This document shows, one piece after another, positions 48,491 through 56,568 of a stretch of DNA of 64,000 nucleotides. Origin of the DNA: Longimicrobium terrae (GTDB lineage Bacteria > Gemmatimonadota > Gemmatimonadetes > Longimicrobiales > Longimicrobiaceae). The DNA lies in assembly GCF_014202995.1 (NCBI RefSeq), contig NZ_JACHIA010000017.1, positions 62,001-126,000 on the forward strand, read 5' to 3'. The translations under genes and the position numbers were made by a program. A model generated the notes under the pieces. The model saw only the letters and a list, made by a program, of their open reading frames with translations, searched no databases and was not told where the DNA came from. How positions within the stretch are numbered: the stretch's first letter is position 1; the number at the start of each line of letters is the position of its first letter.

Positions 48491-51400
48491 TCAATCTCCG
48501 GAATCCGTCACCGATGGTTCCGTGGAGGCGCTCTGGGCAGGCCACAGGAAGCGGAAGGTGGAGCCTCCGCCCTCCGCCGAATCCACCCACACGCGCCCGC
48601 CGCGCCCTTCCACCAGCTTCTTGACGATGGACAGCCCGATTCCGGTGCTTTCCACCACGTCGCGCGATTCCAGCGTCTGAAAGATCGTAAAGATGCGCTC
48701 GTGGTATTCCGGCGCGATCCCCGGGCCGTGGTCGCGCACGGCGAACTCCCACGCGCCGTCCGCGGCCCGCGTGGCGGACACCTCCACCCGGGCCTCGCCG
48801 CCGCCGGCGTACTTGATGGCGTTGCCGATCAGGTTCATCAGCACCTGCTGCAGCGGCAGGCGCTCGGTGACGATGACCGGCATCCCGGGCTGCACCGTGA
48901 TCCGCGCGCCGGGCGGCGGGGCGAGCAGGTCCACCACGTCGCGGGCCAGCGCCCCGGTATCCACCCGGTCCGTGGTGTCGCGCACGCGGCCGGCGCGCGA
49001 GTACTGCAGAATGCCGTCGATCAGCGCCTCCATGCGCACCGCGCGGCCGCGGAGCATGGCCAGCTGCTCCCTGACCTCCGGCGTGGCCGCGTCACCCAGG
49101 TCGTCCTCGATCCACGTGGACAGGTTGCTGATTCCGCGCAGCGGCGCCTTGAGGTCGTGGCTGGCCACGTAGGCAAACTGGTCCAGTTCGCGGTTGCTGG
49201 CCTCCAGCGCCCGCGCGGCCCGCGCCAGCTCCTCCGCCTTCAGCTCCACCTCCTTGCGCGCCCGCACCTGCCCGGTCACGTCCACCGCGTGAACGAGAAT
49301 GTCGCGCCCCTGCGGTCCCTCTCCCGCCAGCGGGCGCCACACCAGGTTCCAGTAGCTGTCTTCCAGAATCCCCGTGCCCCAGCGGTCGATGGGCACGTTG
49401 ACCTCCGGGTCCACGTACGGCTCGCCGGTCTCGTAGGTGTGGTCCAGCAGCTCGAACAGGCCGGATTCGCGAAACTCCGGAAACGCCTCGCGAAACGGCC
49501 GGCCCACCGCGCCGGTCTTGCCCACGATGCGCTCCCACGCGGGATTGACCATGGTCACCACGTGCTCGGGGCCGGCGTACAGCGCCATGACCGCCGGGCT
49601 TTCCGTAAAGATCTGCTGCAGCCGCGCGCGCCCCACCTCCAGGTCCGCGATCAGCTGCTCGCGCTCGTCCGCGGCGCGCTTTTCGGCGTCGATGTCGTCG
49701 ATGACCACCAGCCCGCCGGTCAGCTCTCCATTCACGTCACGGATAGGCGCGCCGGTGATGCGCACCCACGCCCGCGTGCCGTCGCCGCGCTGGTACAGGT
49801 AGTCGTCCGGGCCGGCCACCTCGCCCGTGCCGAACACGCGGGCCAGCGGATACTCGTGCCCCTCCACCCGCCGTCCGTCCGGGTGGTAGGCCACCCATTC
49901 CGAGTATCCCTCGATGGCGGCGGACTGCAGCACCGGATGGCGGAAGATCTCTTCCACGCGGCGGTTTCCCGCCACGATGTGCCCGCCCGGCGCCTCGGCG
50001 ATCACGATCCCCACCGGTGCGTGCTCGATGATGGCGGCCAGGTGCGCACTTTCCCGAGCCGCCACGTCGCGCGCATTCCGCAGCTCCTCGTTGGCCTTCT
50101 GCAGCTCTTCGTTGGACGCCTCCAGCTCGATCTGCACGTCTTCCAGATGCGAGGCCTGCTGCTGCAGTTCCTCCTTCTGCGCCTCCAGCTCGATCGCCTG
50201 CTCCTCCACCATCCGCCGAGCTTCCATCTGCTCGGTGATGTCCACCCCGTGCACCAGGATGCCGGAAACCGAGCCGTCCGCGTCCACCAGCGGCTGGTAG
50301 ACGAAATTCAGGAAGTGCCGCTCCATCTCCGCGCCGGGTGAGCGCTGCAGCAGGATGGGCATTTCGTTGCCGATGAACGGCTCGGCGTTGTGGTAGACGT
50401 TGTCCAGCAGGTCGATGAAGCCCTGGCCCGCCACCTCCGACAGCGCTTCGATTACGGGAAGCCCCACGACCTTGCGGTGTCCCACGAGCTGTTCGTACGG
50501 CGGATTGGCGAGTTCGAACACGTGCTGCGGCCCGCGGAGCGTGGCGATGAACGCGGGCGCCTGCTGAAAGACGGCGGCCAGGCGGGAACGCTGCGTCTCC
50601 ACCTCGCGCACCAGCCGCTCGCGGGCCTCGTCCGCGCGCACGCGCGCGATGGCGAGCGCGATCCCGTCGGCGATCAGGTCCAGCGTGTCCAGCGTGCGCT
50701 CCGGCAGCGGGTGCCGGGCGAACAGCGTCATCACGCCCACGACCTCTCCATCCACTGAAAGCGGATAGCCGGCAAACGCCACCACCCCCTCGCGCCGCGC
50801 CCCCTCCGGATCGACGGCGTCGAAATCGCTCGCGAAATCGTGGGTCAGAACGGGCTGCCCCCCGCGCGCGAGGCGGCCGAGTCTGGAGTCCAGGGGAGCG
50901 CGACGGGCCGTCGTTTCCATGGACGAGGCGGGGCCGGAATTGGCTTGAAGCTCCAGCACCTGTTCCGCCGGATTCAGAGTCCAGATCCGTGCGATGGCGG
51001 CATCCATGTGCTCCACGGTCGCGTCCGTGCAGCCATGGAGCACATCGCGCAGTGATCCGCCCTGCGTCAGCGTGGTGCCCACGGCGGCGATGAGCGCCGA
51101 CTCGCGCGCGCGGAGGGCGCCTTCCTCCCGCGCACGCAGCTCGTCCGTGATGTCGCGCGCCTCGATGATGGTGCCGACCGTACGTTCCCCGTCACGGATG
51201 GGACTGGCGGTGAACGCGACCGGGTAGAAGTGTCCGTCCCGGTGAACGAAGATTTCTTCGCCCTGCTCGCGCATGTTCTGGGGAAACGCGCGGTCGATGG
51301 GGCACTCCTCCAGCGGATACGGCGAGCCGTCCGGCCTCGTGTGATGGATGTAGTCGTGCAGCGGCATGCCGCGCAGTTCGTCGAGCGTGAAGCCGGTCAG

Positions 51401-51550
51401 GCGCTCGGCGGCGGGATTCAGAAACGTGCAGCGCTGCCGTTCATCCAGGATGAACAGCGCAAGCGTGGCGTTCGCGGCCACCGTCTGGAGCTGGCGGCGG
51501 TAATGGTCGGCGTCCGCGCGGTCAGGCGTGGGGCTGTCGATGGAAGTCAT
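48491..51550 (-). CDS. Multi-PAS/GAF hybrid-free sensor histidine kinase
   Basis: 1019 residues from MTSIDSPTPDRAD; the open frame continues upstream antisense to the M20 gene and is rejected. Domains in order: PAS (about 12-130, LDELRGMPLHDYIHHTRPDG), GAF (about 145-300), PAS (about 315-440), a Glu/Gln-rich coiled coil (about 445-500), two more PAS domains, then HisKA with phospho-acceptor in FAYVASHDLKAPLRG (about 797) and HATPase (NLIGNAIKYA, DHGPGI, GIGLSIVKKLVEGRGG). No transmembrane helix or receiver domain is seen, so it is a soluble kinase with an unlinked response regulator. Confidence 0.92.
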   Translation of the reverse strand: MTSIDSPTPDRADADHYRRQLQTVAANATLALFILDERQRCTFLNPAAERLTGFTLDELRGMPLHDYIHHTRPDGSPYPLEECPIDRAFPQNMREQGEEIFVHRDGHFYPVAFTASPIRDGERTVGTIIEARDITDELRAREEGALRARESALIAAVGTTLTQGGSLRDVLHGCTDATVEHMDAAIARIWTLNPAEQVLELQANSGPASSMETTARRAPLDSRLGRLARGGQPVLTHDFASDFDAVDPEGARREGVVAFAGYPLSVDGEVVGVMTLFARHPLPERTLDTLDLIADGIALAIARVRADEARERLVREVETQRSRLAAVFQQAPAFIATLRGPQHVFELANPPYEQLVGHRKVVGLPVIEALSEVAGQGFIDLLDNVYHNAEPFIGNEMPILLQRSPGAEMERHFLNFVYQPLVDADGSVSGILVHGVDITEQMEARRMVEEQAIELEAQKEELQQQASHLEDVQIELEASNEELQKANEELRNARDVAARESAHLAAIIEHAPVGIVIAEAPGGHIVAGNRRVEEIFRHPVLQSAAIEGYSEWVAYHPDGRRVEGHEYPLARVFGTGEVAGPDDYLYQRGDGTRAWVRITGAPIRDVNGELTGGLVVIDDIDAEKRAADEREQLIADLEVGRARLQQIFTESPAVMALYAGPEHVVTMVNPAWERIVGKTGAVGRPFREAFPEFRESGLFELLDHTYETGEPYVDPEVNVPIDRWGTGILEDSYWNLVWRPLAGEGPQGRDILVHAVDVTGQVRARKEVELKAEELARAARALEASNRELDQFAYVASHDLKAPLRGISNLSTWIEDDLGDAATPEVREQLAMLRGRAVRMEALIDGILQYSRAGRVRDTTDRVDTGALARDVVDLLAPPPGARITVQPGMPVIVTERLPLQQVLMNLIGNAIKYAGGGEARVEVSATRAADGAWEFAVRDHGPGIAPEYHERIFTIFQTLESRDVVESTGIGLSIVKKLVEGRGGRVWVDSAEGGGSTFRFLWPAQSASTEPSVTDSGD

Positions 51551-51691
51551 CAGCGCGAGATCGGGGTCCGGATCATGTCGGTCGCGCCGGGGACATTGCA
51601 ATATCCTCACCTTTGCTCCACATGGCGCGATCCGTCTGTTCCCGCACCGGGGAAGGCGCTCCGCGGATTCCCGGCCTCCGCCGACCCGGCT

Positions 51692-51720
51692 TTGCCTGCC
51701 CGTCCGCCGCGTTCTACATT
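51692..51720 (+). promoter_or_regulatory. Candidate promoter of the M20 peptidase gene
   Basis: TTGCCT (51692-51697), 17-base spacer, TACATT (51715-51720), 37 bases before the ATG. Confidence 0.45.
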
Positions 51721-51757
51721 CGGCGCACGCCTGACGCTCCCCCAGCCAGAATCCGCC

Positions 51758-53011
51758 ATGCCGCACACAGCCCGCACGGTTGCCGCCACCTCCGTCGCCC
51801 TCCTCTTCGCGCACGGCGCGCACGCACAGACGCCGAGAGTGCCGGACGGACATCCGCGCGTGCGGCAGGCGCTGGAGCACGTGCGCGCGACGGAGCCGCA
51901 GACCATTGAAAACCAGATCGCGCTCTGCGAGATCCCGGCGCCGCCGTTCAAGGAGGCCGCGCGGGGCGAGGAGTACCGCCGCCGGCTGGAGGCGCTGGGG
52001 CTGCGCAACGTGCGTATCGACGCGGTGGGCAACGTGATCGGCGAGCGGCCGGGGCAGCCGGGCGAGCCCGTGATCGTCATTTCCGGGCACCTGGACACCG
52101 TGTTTCCGGACGGCACCGACGTCACCGTGAAGCGCCAGGGCAGCACGCTGCGCGGCCCCGGCATCGGCGACGACTGCCGCGGGCTGGCGGTGCTGCTTTC
52201 CGTCGCGGGGGCGCTCAACCAGGCGCAGGTGCAGACGCGCGGCACCCTCATCTTCGTGGGCACCGTGGGGGAGGAAGGTCCGGGCAATCTGCGCGGCGTG
52301 CGCAACCTGTTCGGCATGGAGCTCAAGGACCGGGTGGATGCGTTCATCTCCATCGACGGCACGGGGTTGGGGCTCACCCGCGACGCGGTGGGCAGCCACC
52401 GCTACGCCGTTACGTACCGCGGGCCGGGCGGGCACAGCTACGGCGACTTCGGCGTGCCGAACCCGATCCACGCGCTGGGCCGCGCGATCGCGAAAATCTC
52501 GGAATTCCAGGTTCCGTCCGATCCGCGCGTCAGCTTCAGCGTGGGCGTCATCCAGGGCGGCACGTCCGTCAACTCCATCGCCATGGAGGCCGGGCTGCAG
52601 ATGGACATGCGCTCGGTGGACGAGGCTGCGCTGCAGTCGCTGGACGACCGCTTTCAGCAGGCGATCCGCGCGGCGCTGGCGGAGGAAAACGCGCGCTGGA
52701 CGCAGGGCGACCGGCTGACGCTCAAGGTGGACACCATCGGCATCCGCCCCGGCGGGCGGCAGTCGCCGGACGCGGCCATCGTGCGCGCGGCGGAGGCGTC
52801 CGGACGCGCGCTGGGCTTCGCGGTGGAATCCGGGGCCAGCAGCACGGACGCCAACATCCCCATCAGCCTGGGGATCCCGGCCGTCACCATCGACGGCGGC
52901 GGCCGGGGAGGCGGCGCGCACTCGCTGGGCGAGTGGTTCGACACCACCGACAGCCAGCGCGGCACGGAGTGGGCGCTGCTCTTCGTTCTCACCCTCGCCG
53001 GCGTTCGCTGA
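51758..53011 (+). CDS. Secreted M20 family metallopeptidase
   Basis: 417 residues from MPHTARTVAAT; a Sec signal (ATSVALLFAHGAHAQ) sends it to the periplasm. M20 zinc ligands and catalytic residues: ISGHLDTVFP (His, Asp), GIGDDCRG (bridging Asp), TVGEEGPGNL (catalytic and ligand Glu), SSTDANIP (Asp) and [14 protein letters not shown] (His). Between lies the lid/dimerisation domain with GPGGHSYGDFG. It is related to PepT/ArgE-type peptidases and probably trims peptides. A terminator follows at 53047. Confidence 0.92.
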   Translation: MPHTARTVAATSVALLFAHGAHAQTPRVPDGHPRVRQALEHVRATEPQTIENQIALCEIPAPPFKEAARGEEYRRRLEALGLRNVRIDAVGNVIGERPGQPGEPVIVISGHLDTVFPDGTDVTVKRQGSTLRGPGIGDDCRGLAVLLSVAGALNQAQVQTRGTLIFVGTVGEEGPGNLRGVRNLFGMELKDRVDAFISIDGTGLGLTRDAVGSHRYAVTYRGPGGHSYGDFGVPNPIHALGRAIAKISEFQVPSDPRVSFSVGVIQGGTSVNSIAMEAGLQMDMRSVDEAALQSLDDRFQQAIRAALAEENARWTQGDRLTLKVDTIGIRPGGRQSPDAAIVRAAEASGRALGFAVESGASSTDANIPISLGIPAVTIDGGGRGGGAHSLGEWFDTTDSQRGTEWALLFVLTLAGVR

Positions 53012-53046
53012 CGCGGACGGTGGAAAGCAGTGTTCGATGGAAAACG

Positions 53047-53078
53047 AACGGGCCGGCCCTCTCGGGGACCGGCCCGTT
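53047..53078 (+). terminator. Intrinsic terminator
   Basis: 10-base stem (53047-53056 with 53069-53078), 12-base loop, TTTCTG tail. Confidence 0.7.
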
Positions 53079-53263
53079 TTTCTGTCGATGACGGCAACTG
53101 GATGAGTATCGCGATCCCGGCTTCTCGACCCGGCCGCGCGATGGATCGCCCGGTCGTGAGCGGAAGCCTGATGGCTGCTCGGTTTTCTGTCGACGATGCT
53201 CGCGCGGGGGTGAAACATTCCGATCCGGACGCGCCAGCTTGCGGACGAGAAGCAAGGCGGGGC

Positions 53264-53291
53264 TTGATGTTTATAGCGATCACACTATCTT
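53264..53291 (+). promoter_or_regulatory. Candidate promoter of the small basic protein gene
   Basis: TTGATG (53264-53269), 16-base spacer, TATCTT (53286-53291), 30 bases before the ATG. Confidence 0.5.
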
Positions 53292-53321
53292 AAACCGCAC
53301 ACTCAAACCAGCGAGGAAGCG

Positions 53322-53549
53322 ATGGCAAGGGTAACGCGAACGCTTGTGAACGACGGGCCCACGGGCAAGGTGCGCCGCGACGAAGTCGACGTCGTGACGC
53401 TGGCGCTTCAGCAGGGCCGCCTGGAGGACGTGATCTCCGGGCGCGTGCTGATGGAGTATCGCGCGTCACAGGGGCGGCCCAGCGGCCGCCCGCCTCGGGC
53501 AAAGAAGGCTGCACGGACCGCGGCGGGCGGCCGTCGGGCCCGGGCGTAA
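53322..53549 (+). CDS. Small basic protein of unknown function
   Basis: 75 residues; ATG with GAGGAAG upstream and a good promoter-like pair before it. The N-terminal 45 residues look folded (VRRDEVDVVTLALQQGRLED, VISGRVLMEYRA). The C-terminus is a Lys/Arg/Ala/Gly tail (RAKKAARTAAGGRRARA) typical of nucleic-acid-binding tails in GC-rich bacteria. It could be a small nucleoid- or RNA-associated protein. No family recognised. Confidence 0.65.
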   Translation: MARVTRTLVNDGPTGKVRRDEVDVVTLALQQGRLEDVISGRVLMEYRASQGRPSGRPPRAKKAARTAAGGRRARA

Positions 53550-53685
53550 TCCCGTGGTGGCGCCCGCCAGTGACTACGAGCGGCGGATCTTCATCAACTG
53601 AACCGATGCGCATCGCCTTGCCGGGGCGGGGCGGGGGGGGCATGTTGGGCGGCCTCTGAACAGGACCCGCCACCGACGAGTGTTC

Positions 53686-54000
53686 ATGCCCGAGATTCAG
53701 GCCGCACTGCTGACCGACGTTCCCGAAGGCGAAGCCCGCGAGTTCGCCGTCGCGGGGCGCGAGATCGTGCTCTGCAACGTGGAAGGCGAGATCTACGCGC
53801 TGCAGGGCATGTGCACGCACGAGGAACTGCCGCTGGACGGCGGCGAGGTGGATGGCACCGAACTCGTTTGCAACTGGCACGGCGCCACCTTTGACGTGTG
53901 CACCGGCCGCGCGACCGGCCTTCCCGCCACCAAGGCGCTGGAAACGTTCGCGACGCGCGTGGACGACGAGGGCCGCATCTTCGTCGCGTTTCCCGGCTGA
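53686..54000 (+). CDS. Rieske [2Fe-2S] ferredoxin-like protein
   Basis: 104 residues. The complete Rieske cluster motif is CTHEELPLDGGEVDG followed by LVCNWHGATFD (CxH and CxxH ligands), as in ferredoxin subunits of non-haem iron dioxygenases and NirD-like proteins. It is a soluble electron carrier; no oxygenase or reductase is adjacent. A GTG at 53680 would add two residues. The 128-base gap to the SGNH gene holds no terminator. Confidence 0.9.
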   Translation: MPEIQAALLTDVPEGEAREFAVAGREIVLCNVEGEIYALQGMCTHEELPLDGGEVDGTELVCNWHGATFDVCTGRATGLPATKALETFATRVDDEGRIFVAFPG

Positions 54001-54128
54001 CCTCCGCGGGTCACGATGGGTCGTCCGTTCTCCCGGGGAGAGCGGCGAGAAGCTGGCGCGAACCTCGCTTTGCTCCCGGTGACGCGGCGCAACGGGTTGC
54101 CGCGCGGCGCGCAGTGCAAGGAGGCGGA

Positions 54129-54821
54129 ATGCGGATTGGGATGATCGCGGTGTTCGCGATGGCGGCGCTGGCCGGGTGCGCCAGCGGGTCCACGACGGGA
54201 GGAAGCGGAATGCGCTATCTGGCGCTGGGCGATTCGTACACGATCGGGGAGGGCGCCGCGGAGGCGGACCGCTGGCCCGTGCAGCTGGCCGGCCTACTCC
54301 ACGTCCGGAACGTGGAGATCGAGGAACCGCGGATCATCGCGGTGACGGGATGGACGACGGACGAGCTTTCCACCGCGATCGACCAGGAAAATCCGCGCGG
54401 GCCGTTCGCGCTGGTGTCGCTGCTGATCGGCGTCAACAACCAGTACCGCGGCCGGGGAGCGGAAGAATACCGCGTGCAGTTCGCGGCGCTGCTGCAGCGC
54501 GCGATCGGCTTCGCGGGCGGGGACGCGGGGCGGGTGATTGTCCTGTCCATTCCGGACTGGGGCGTGACGCCGTTCGCGGAGGGACGCGACCGCGCGCAGA
54601 TCGCCACGGAGATCGACCTGTTCAACCGCATCAACCGCGAAGAAACGCAGCGGCTGGGCGCCCGCTACGTGGACATCACGCCACAGAGCCGCGCGATCGC
54701 CGGAACCCCGGGTGCGTTCGCGCCGGACGGGCTGCACTACTCCGGCACCACGTACGCGGAGTGGGCGCGCCTGGCGCTTCCGTCCGCGCTCGCCGCCACC
54801 GGCGCCGCGGCGAGTCCGTAA
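54129..54821 (+). CDS. SGNH/GDSL-hydrolase lipoprotein
   Basis: 230 residues from MRIGMIAVF, preceded by AAGGAGG. Signal peptide with lipobox AALAGC. SGNH blocks: the nucleophile Ser in YLALGDSYTIGEG, oxyanion Asn in IGVNNQYRG, and the Asp-His pair in APDGLHYSG. An esterase or lipase anchored to a membrane; the natural substrate is unknown. A hairpin at 54841 separates it from the convergent zinc-ribbon gene. Confidence 0.9.
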   Translation: MRIGMIAVFAMAALAGCASGSTTGGSGMRYLALGDSYTIGEGAAEADRWPVQLAGLLHVRNVEIEEPRIIAVTGWTTDELSTAIDQENPRGPFALVSLLIGVNNQYRGRGAEEYRVQFAALLQRAIGFAGGDAGRVIVLSIPDWGVTPFAEGRDRAQIATEIDLFNRINREETQRLGARYVDITPQSRAIAGTPGAFAPDGLHYSGTTYAEWARLALPSALAATGAAASP

Positions 54822-54840
54822 CACGGGGCTCCAGACACGA

Positions 54841-54873
54841 GAGCCCTCCGCCGGCAACACCAGCGGAGGGCTC
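54841..54873. terminator. Bidirectional terminator
   Basis: 11-base perfect stem (54841-54851 with 54863-54873), 11-base loop, between convergent genes. Confidence 0.7.
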
Positions 54874-54889
54874 GTTCCGGACCGGGCTT

Positions 54890-55954
54890 CTATCTCTGCT
54901 CCGGCTCCACGATCTCCACCTTGCCGGAGCCGCGCGGAACCCGGAGTTCCACCGCCTGGCCGGGCCGGTAGCGGCGATAGCGGTCCATGGGCAGTTCCAC
55001 GTCGTAGGTCTTGCCGTCCTTGTCGCGAAAGTGCAGGACGTACTTTTCCATCCGGGCGCCCTCGCGCTCCTTGTCGTCCAGCGTCACCGCGGGCCAGGAT
55101 GGATCGCGCGCCGCGTCGCCCCGCGCCCAGACCGTGTCGTTGGGCAGCCAGCGCTCGATCTCGTACGCGTGCTTCGTGTCGTAGATCGGCTCCCGGCGGT
55201 AGATGGGCTCCTGGTAGCTTTCCGTGCGGTAGTTCGTGGTGTACTGCGGCTCCGTGCAGGTGCGGTCCTCGAAGTGGCCGTTGCCCAGGTCGCGCGTTCC
55301 GCAGGTGTAGGTGCGCGTTCCGGACTGCACGCGCTCGGAGACCTGGCGCGTACGGTTCTCATAGTGGTCCAGCACCTGGCGGTAGTCGCGGATGGCGCGC
55401 CAGCTGCGCTGTTCGCGCCCGCCCTGCGGAACCGACCAGTCTTCTTCGCGGACGGTGCGGTAGTCCTGCACCTCCACCGCGCGCTCCCAGTCGGCGGCGG
55501 CCACGGTGGCCTCCACTTCGCGCGATCCGTTGCACCACATCACCCCCGCCACCAACGCCACCAGGAAGGCAGGGGTCTTCCACCGGCGCCTGCGCCCGGG
55601 CTGCGTCATCAGGGCCTGCGGCGGGGCCCCGCGGTCCTGGCCGGAGCGCGGCACGTCATCCATTCCGTACTCGTGCGTGCCCTGCAGCGCGCTGCCGCCC
55701 CTTTCCGCGCCGCAGCCGGAGCAGCGGTCCTGCGTGGCCGGGGTGCTGGCGCCGCAGTGCTCGCAGATCCAGTCCGCGCCGGCGGCCGCCCGCGCCAGAT
55801 GCGCGGCGTCGGTGACTTCGGCGGCATCGTCGGGAAGGTAGAAGCGGACGCCCTGGGGCCGGGGCGTGGCACAGCCGGGGCAGTTCATCTGACGGCCGAG
55901 CACCCCCACCATTCCACAGGTGGGGCAGTCCCAGCGTCCTTCGCGAATCGCCAT
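54890..55954 (-). CDS. Double zinc-ribbon, single-helix membrane protein
   Basis: 354 residues. Two zinc-ribbon modules at the N-terminus: WDCPTCGMVGVLGRQMNCPG (with CPGC) and WICEHCGAS followed by CSGCG. A basic linker (GRRRRWK) and one transmembrane helix (AFLVALVAGVMW, about 128-140) lead to a large extracytoplasmic domain rich in Tyr/Arg/Glu (DYRTVREEDWSVPQGG, TTNYRTESYQEPIYRREPIYD) with one probable disulfide. The topology suggests cytosolic sensing linked to an outside domain. I cannot name a family. Confidence 0.78.
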   Translation of the reverse strand: MAIREGRWDCPTCGMVGVLGRQMNCPGCATPRPQGVRFYLPDDAAEVTDAAHLARAAAGADWICEHCGASTPATQDRCSGCGAERGGSALQGTHEYGMDDVPRSGQDRGAPPQALMTQPGRRRRWKTPAFLVALVAGVMWCNGSREVEATVAAADWERAVEVQDYRTVREEDWSVPQGGREQRSWRAIRDYRQVLDHYENRTRQVSERVQSGTRTYTCGTRDLGNGHFEDRTCTEPQYTTNYRTESYQEPIYRREPIYDTKHAYEIERWLPNDTVWARGDAARDPSWPAVTLDDKEREGARMEKYVLHFRDKDGKTYDVELPMDRYRRYRPGQAVELRVPRGSGKVEIVEPEQR

Positions 55955-56136
55955 CTTCAGGATCGGGCGGAACGGGTTTGGATCGAGCGGCGCCGCAGCG
56001 GCGGCGAGAGCGGAAACACAAACGTGCGGCGGGTGGAAGATGTTTCATCCCACCGGCTTTGCCAAGCGGCGGCACCCCGGCCGGTTGACCCGGACCGCGC
56101 CCGCCGTTTCCCCCTGTCGGAGGCGCGAAAGGCCGC

Positions 56137-56412
56137 ATGCAGCCACCCGAGTCCCGCCACGACCCGTACGGAGACCGCGAGGCCGCGGAGCGGGAGGCCG
56201 GCCGCGCCGGCCTGCGCAGGTGGATGGTGGCGTTGCTCGCCTGCCTGCTGTGGTGCGTGGCGGGCGGAGCGCTGACCGTGTACGGCTTCCACATGACCGA
56301 CGCGGAAAACGGCCCGCTGCTGGTGCAGTCCGGCCCCTGGCTGGCCGGCGCGGGCGTGCTCATCACTGTTCTGCACGCCCTGTCCCGCGGCCGGGACGCC
56401 GGCGCGGAATAG
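56137..56412 (+). CDS. Small two-helix membrane protein
   Basis: 91 residues from MQPPESRHDPYG, with AAAGG upstream. A charged N-terminus (REAAEREAGRAGLRR) precedes two transmembrane helices (about 29-50, WMVALLACLLWCVAGGALTV, and about 66-82). No known family; possibly a small inner-membrane regulator. Open frames on the other strand here are chance shadows. Confidence 0.65.
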   Translation: MQPPESRHDPYGDREAAEREAGRAGLRRWMVALLACLLWCVAGGALTVYGFHMTDAENGPLLVQSGPWLAGAGVLITVLHALSRGRDAGAE

Positions 56413-56568
56413 CGCCGCCACATTCCACATCACAGGCGACGGCGCGCGGTTCGCGCTTTCGACACCGGACCGGATGACCCGGCACGCACGCACGTTCCGC
56501 ATGCCCTTTCTCGAACGGCCGTTCGACGTTACCATGTTCGCGCATCCCCCAACCCCGAGCGCACTCCC

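Noticed and set aside
51551-53218. Large N-terminal extension of the histidine kinase
   Set aside because: It is antisense to the M20 peptidase gene and shows no domain; the PAS region begins shortly after the ATG at 51550.
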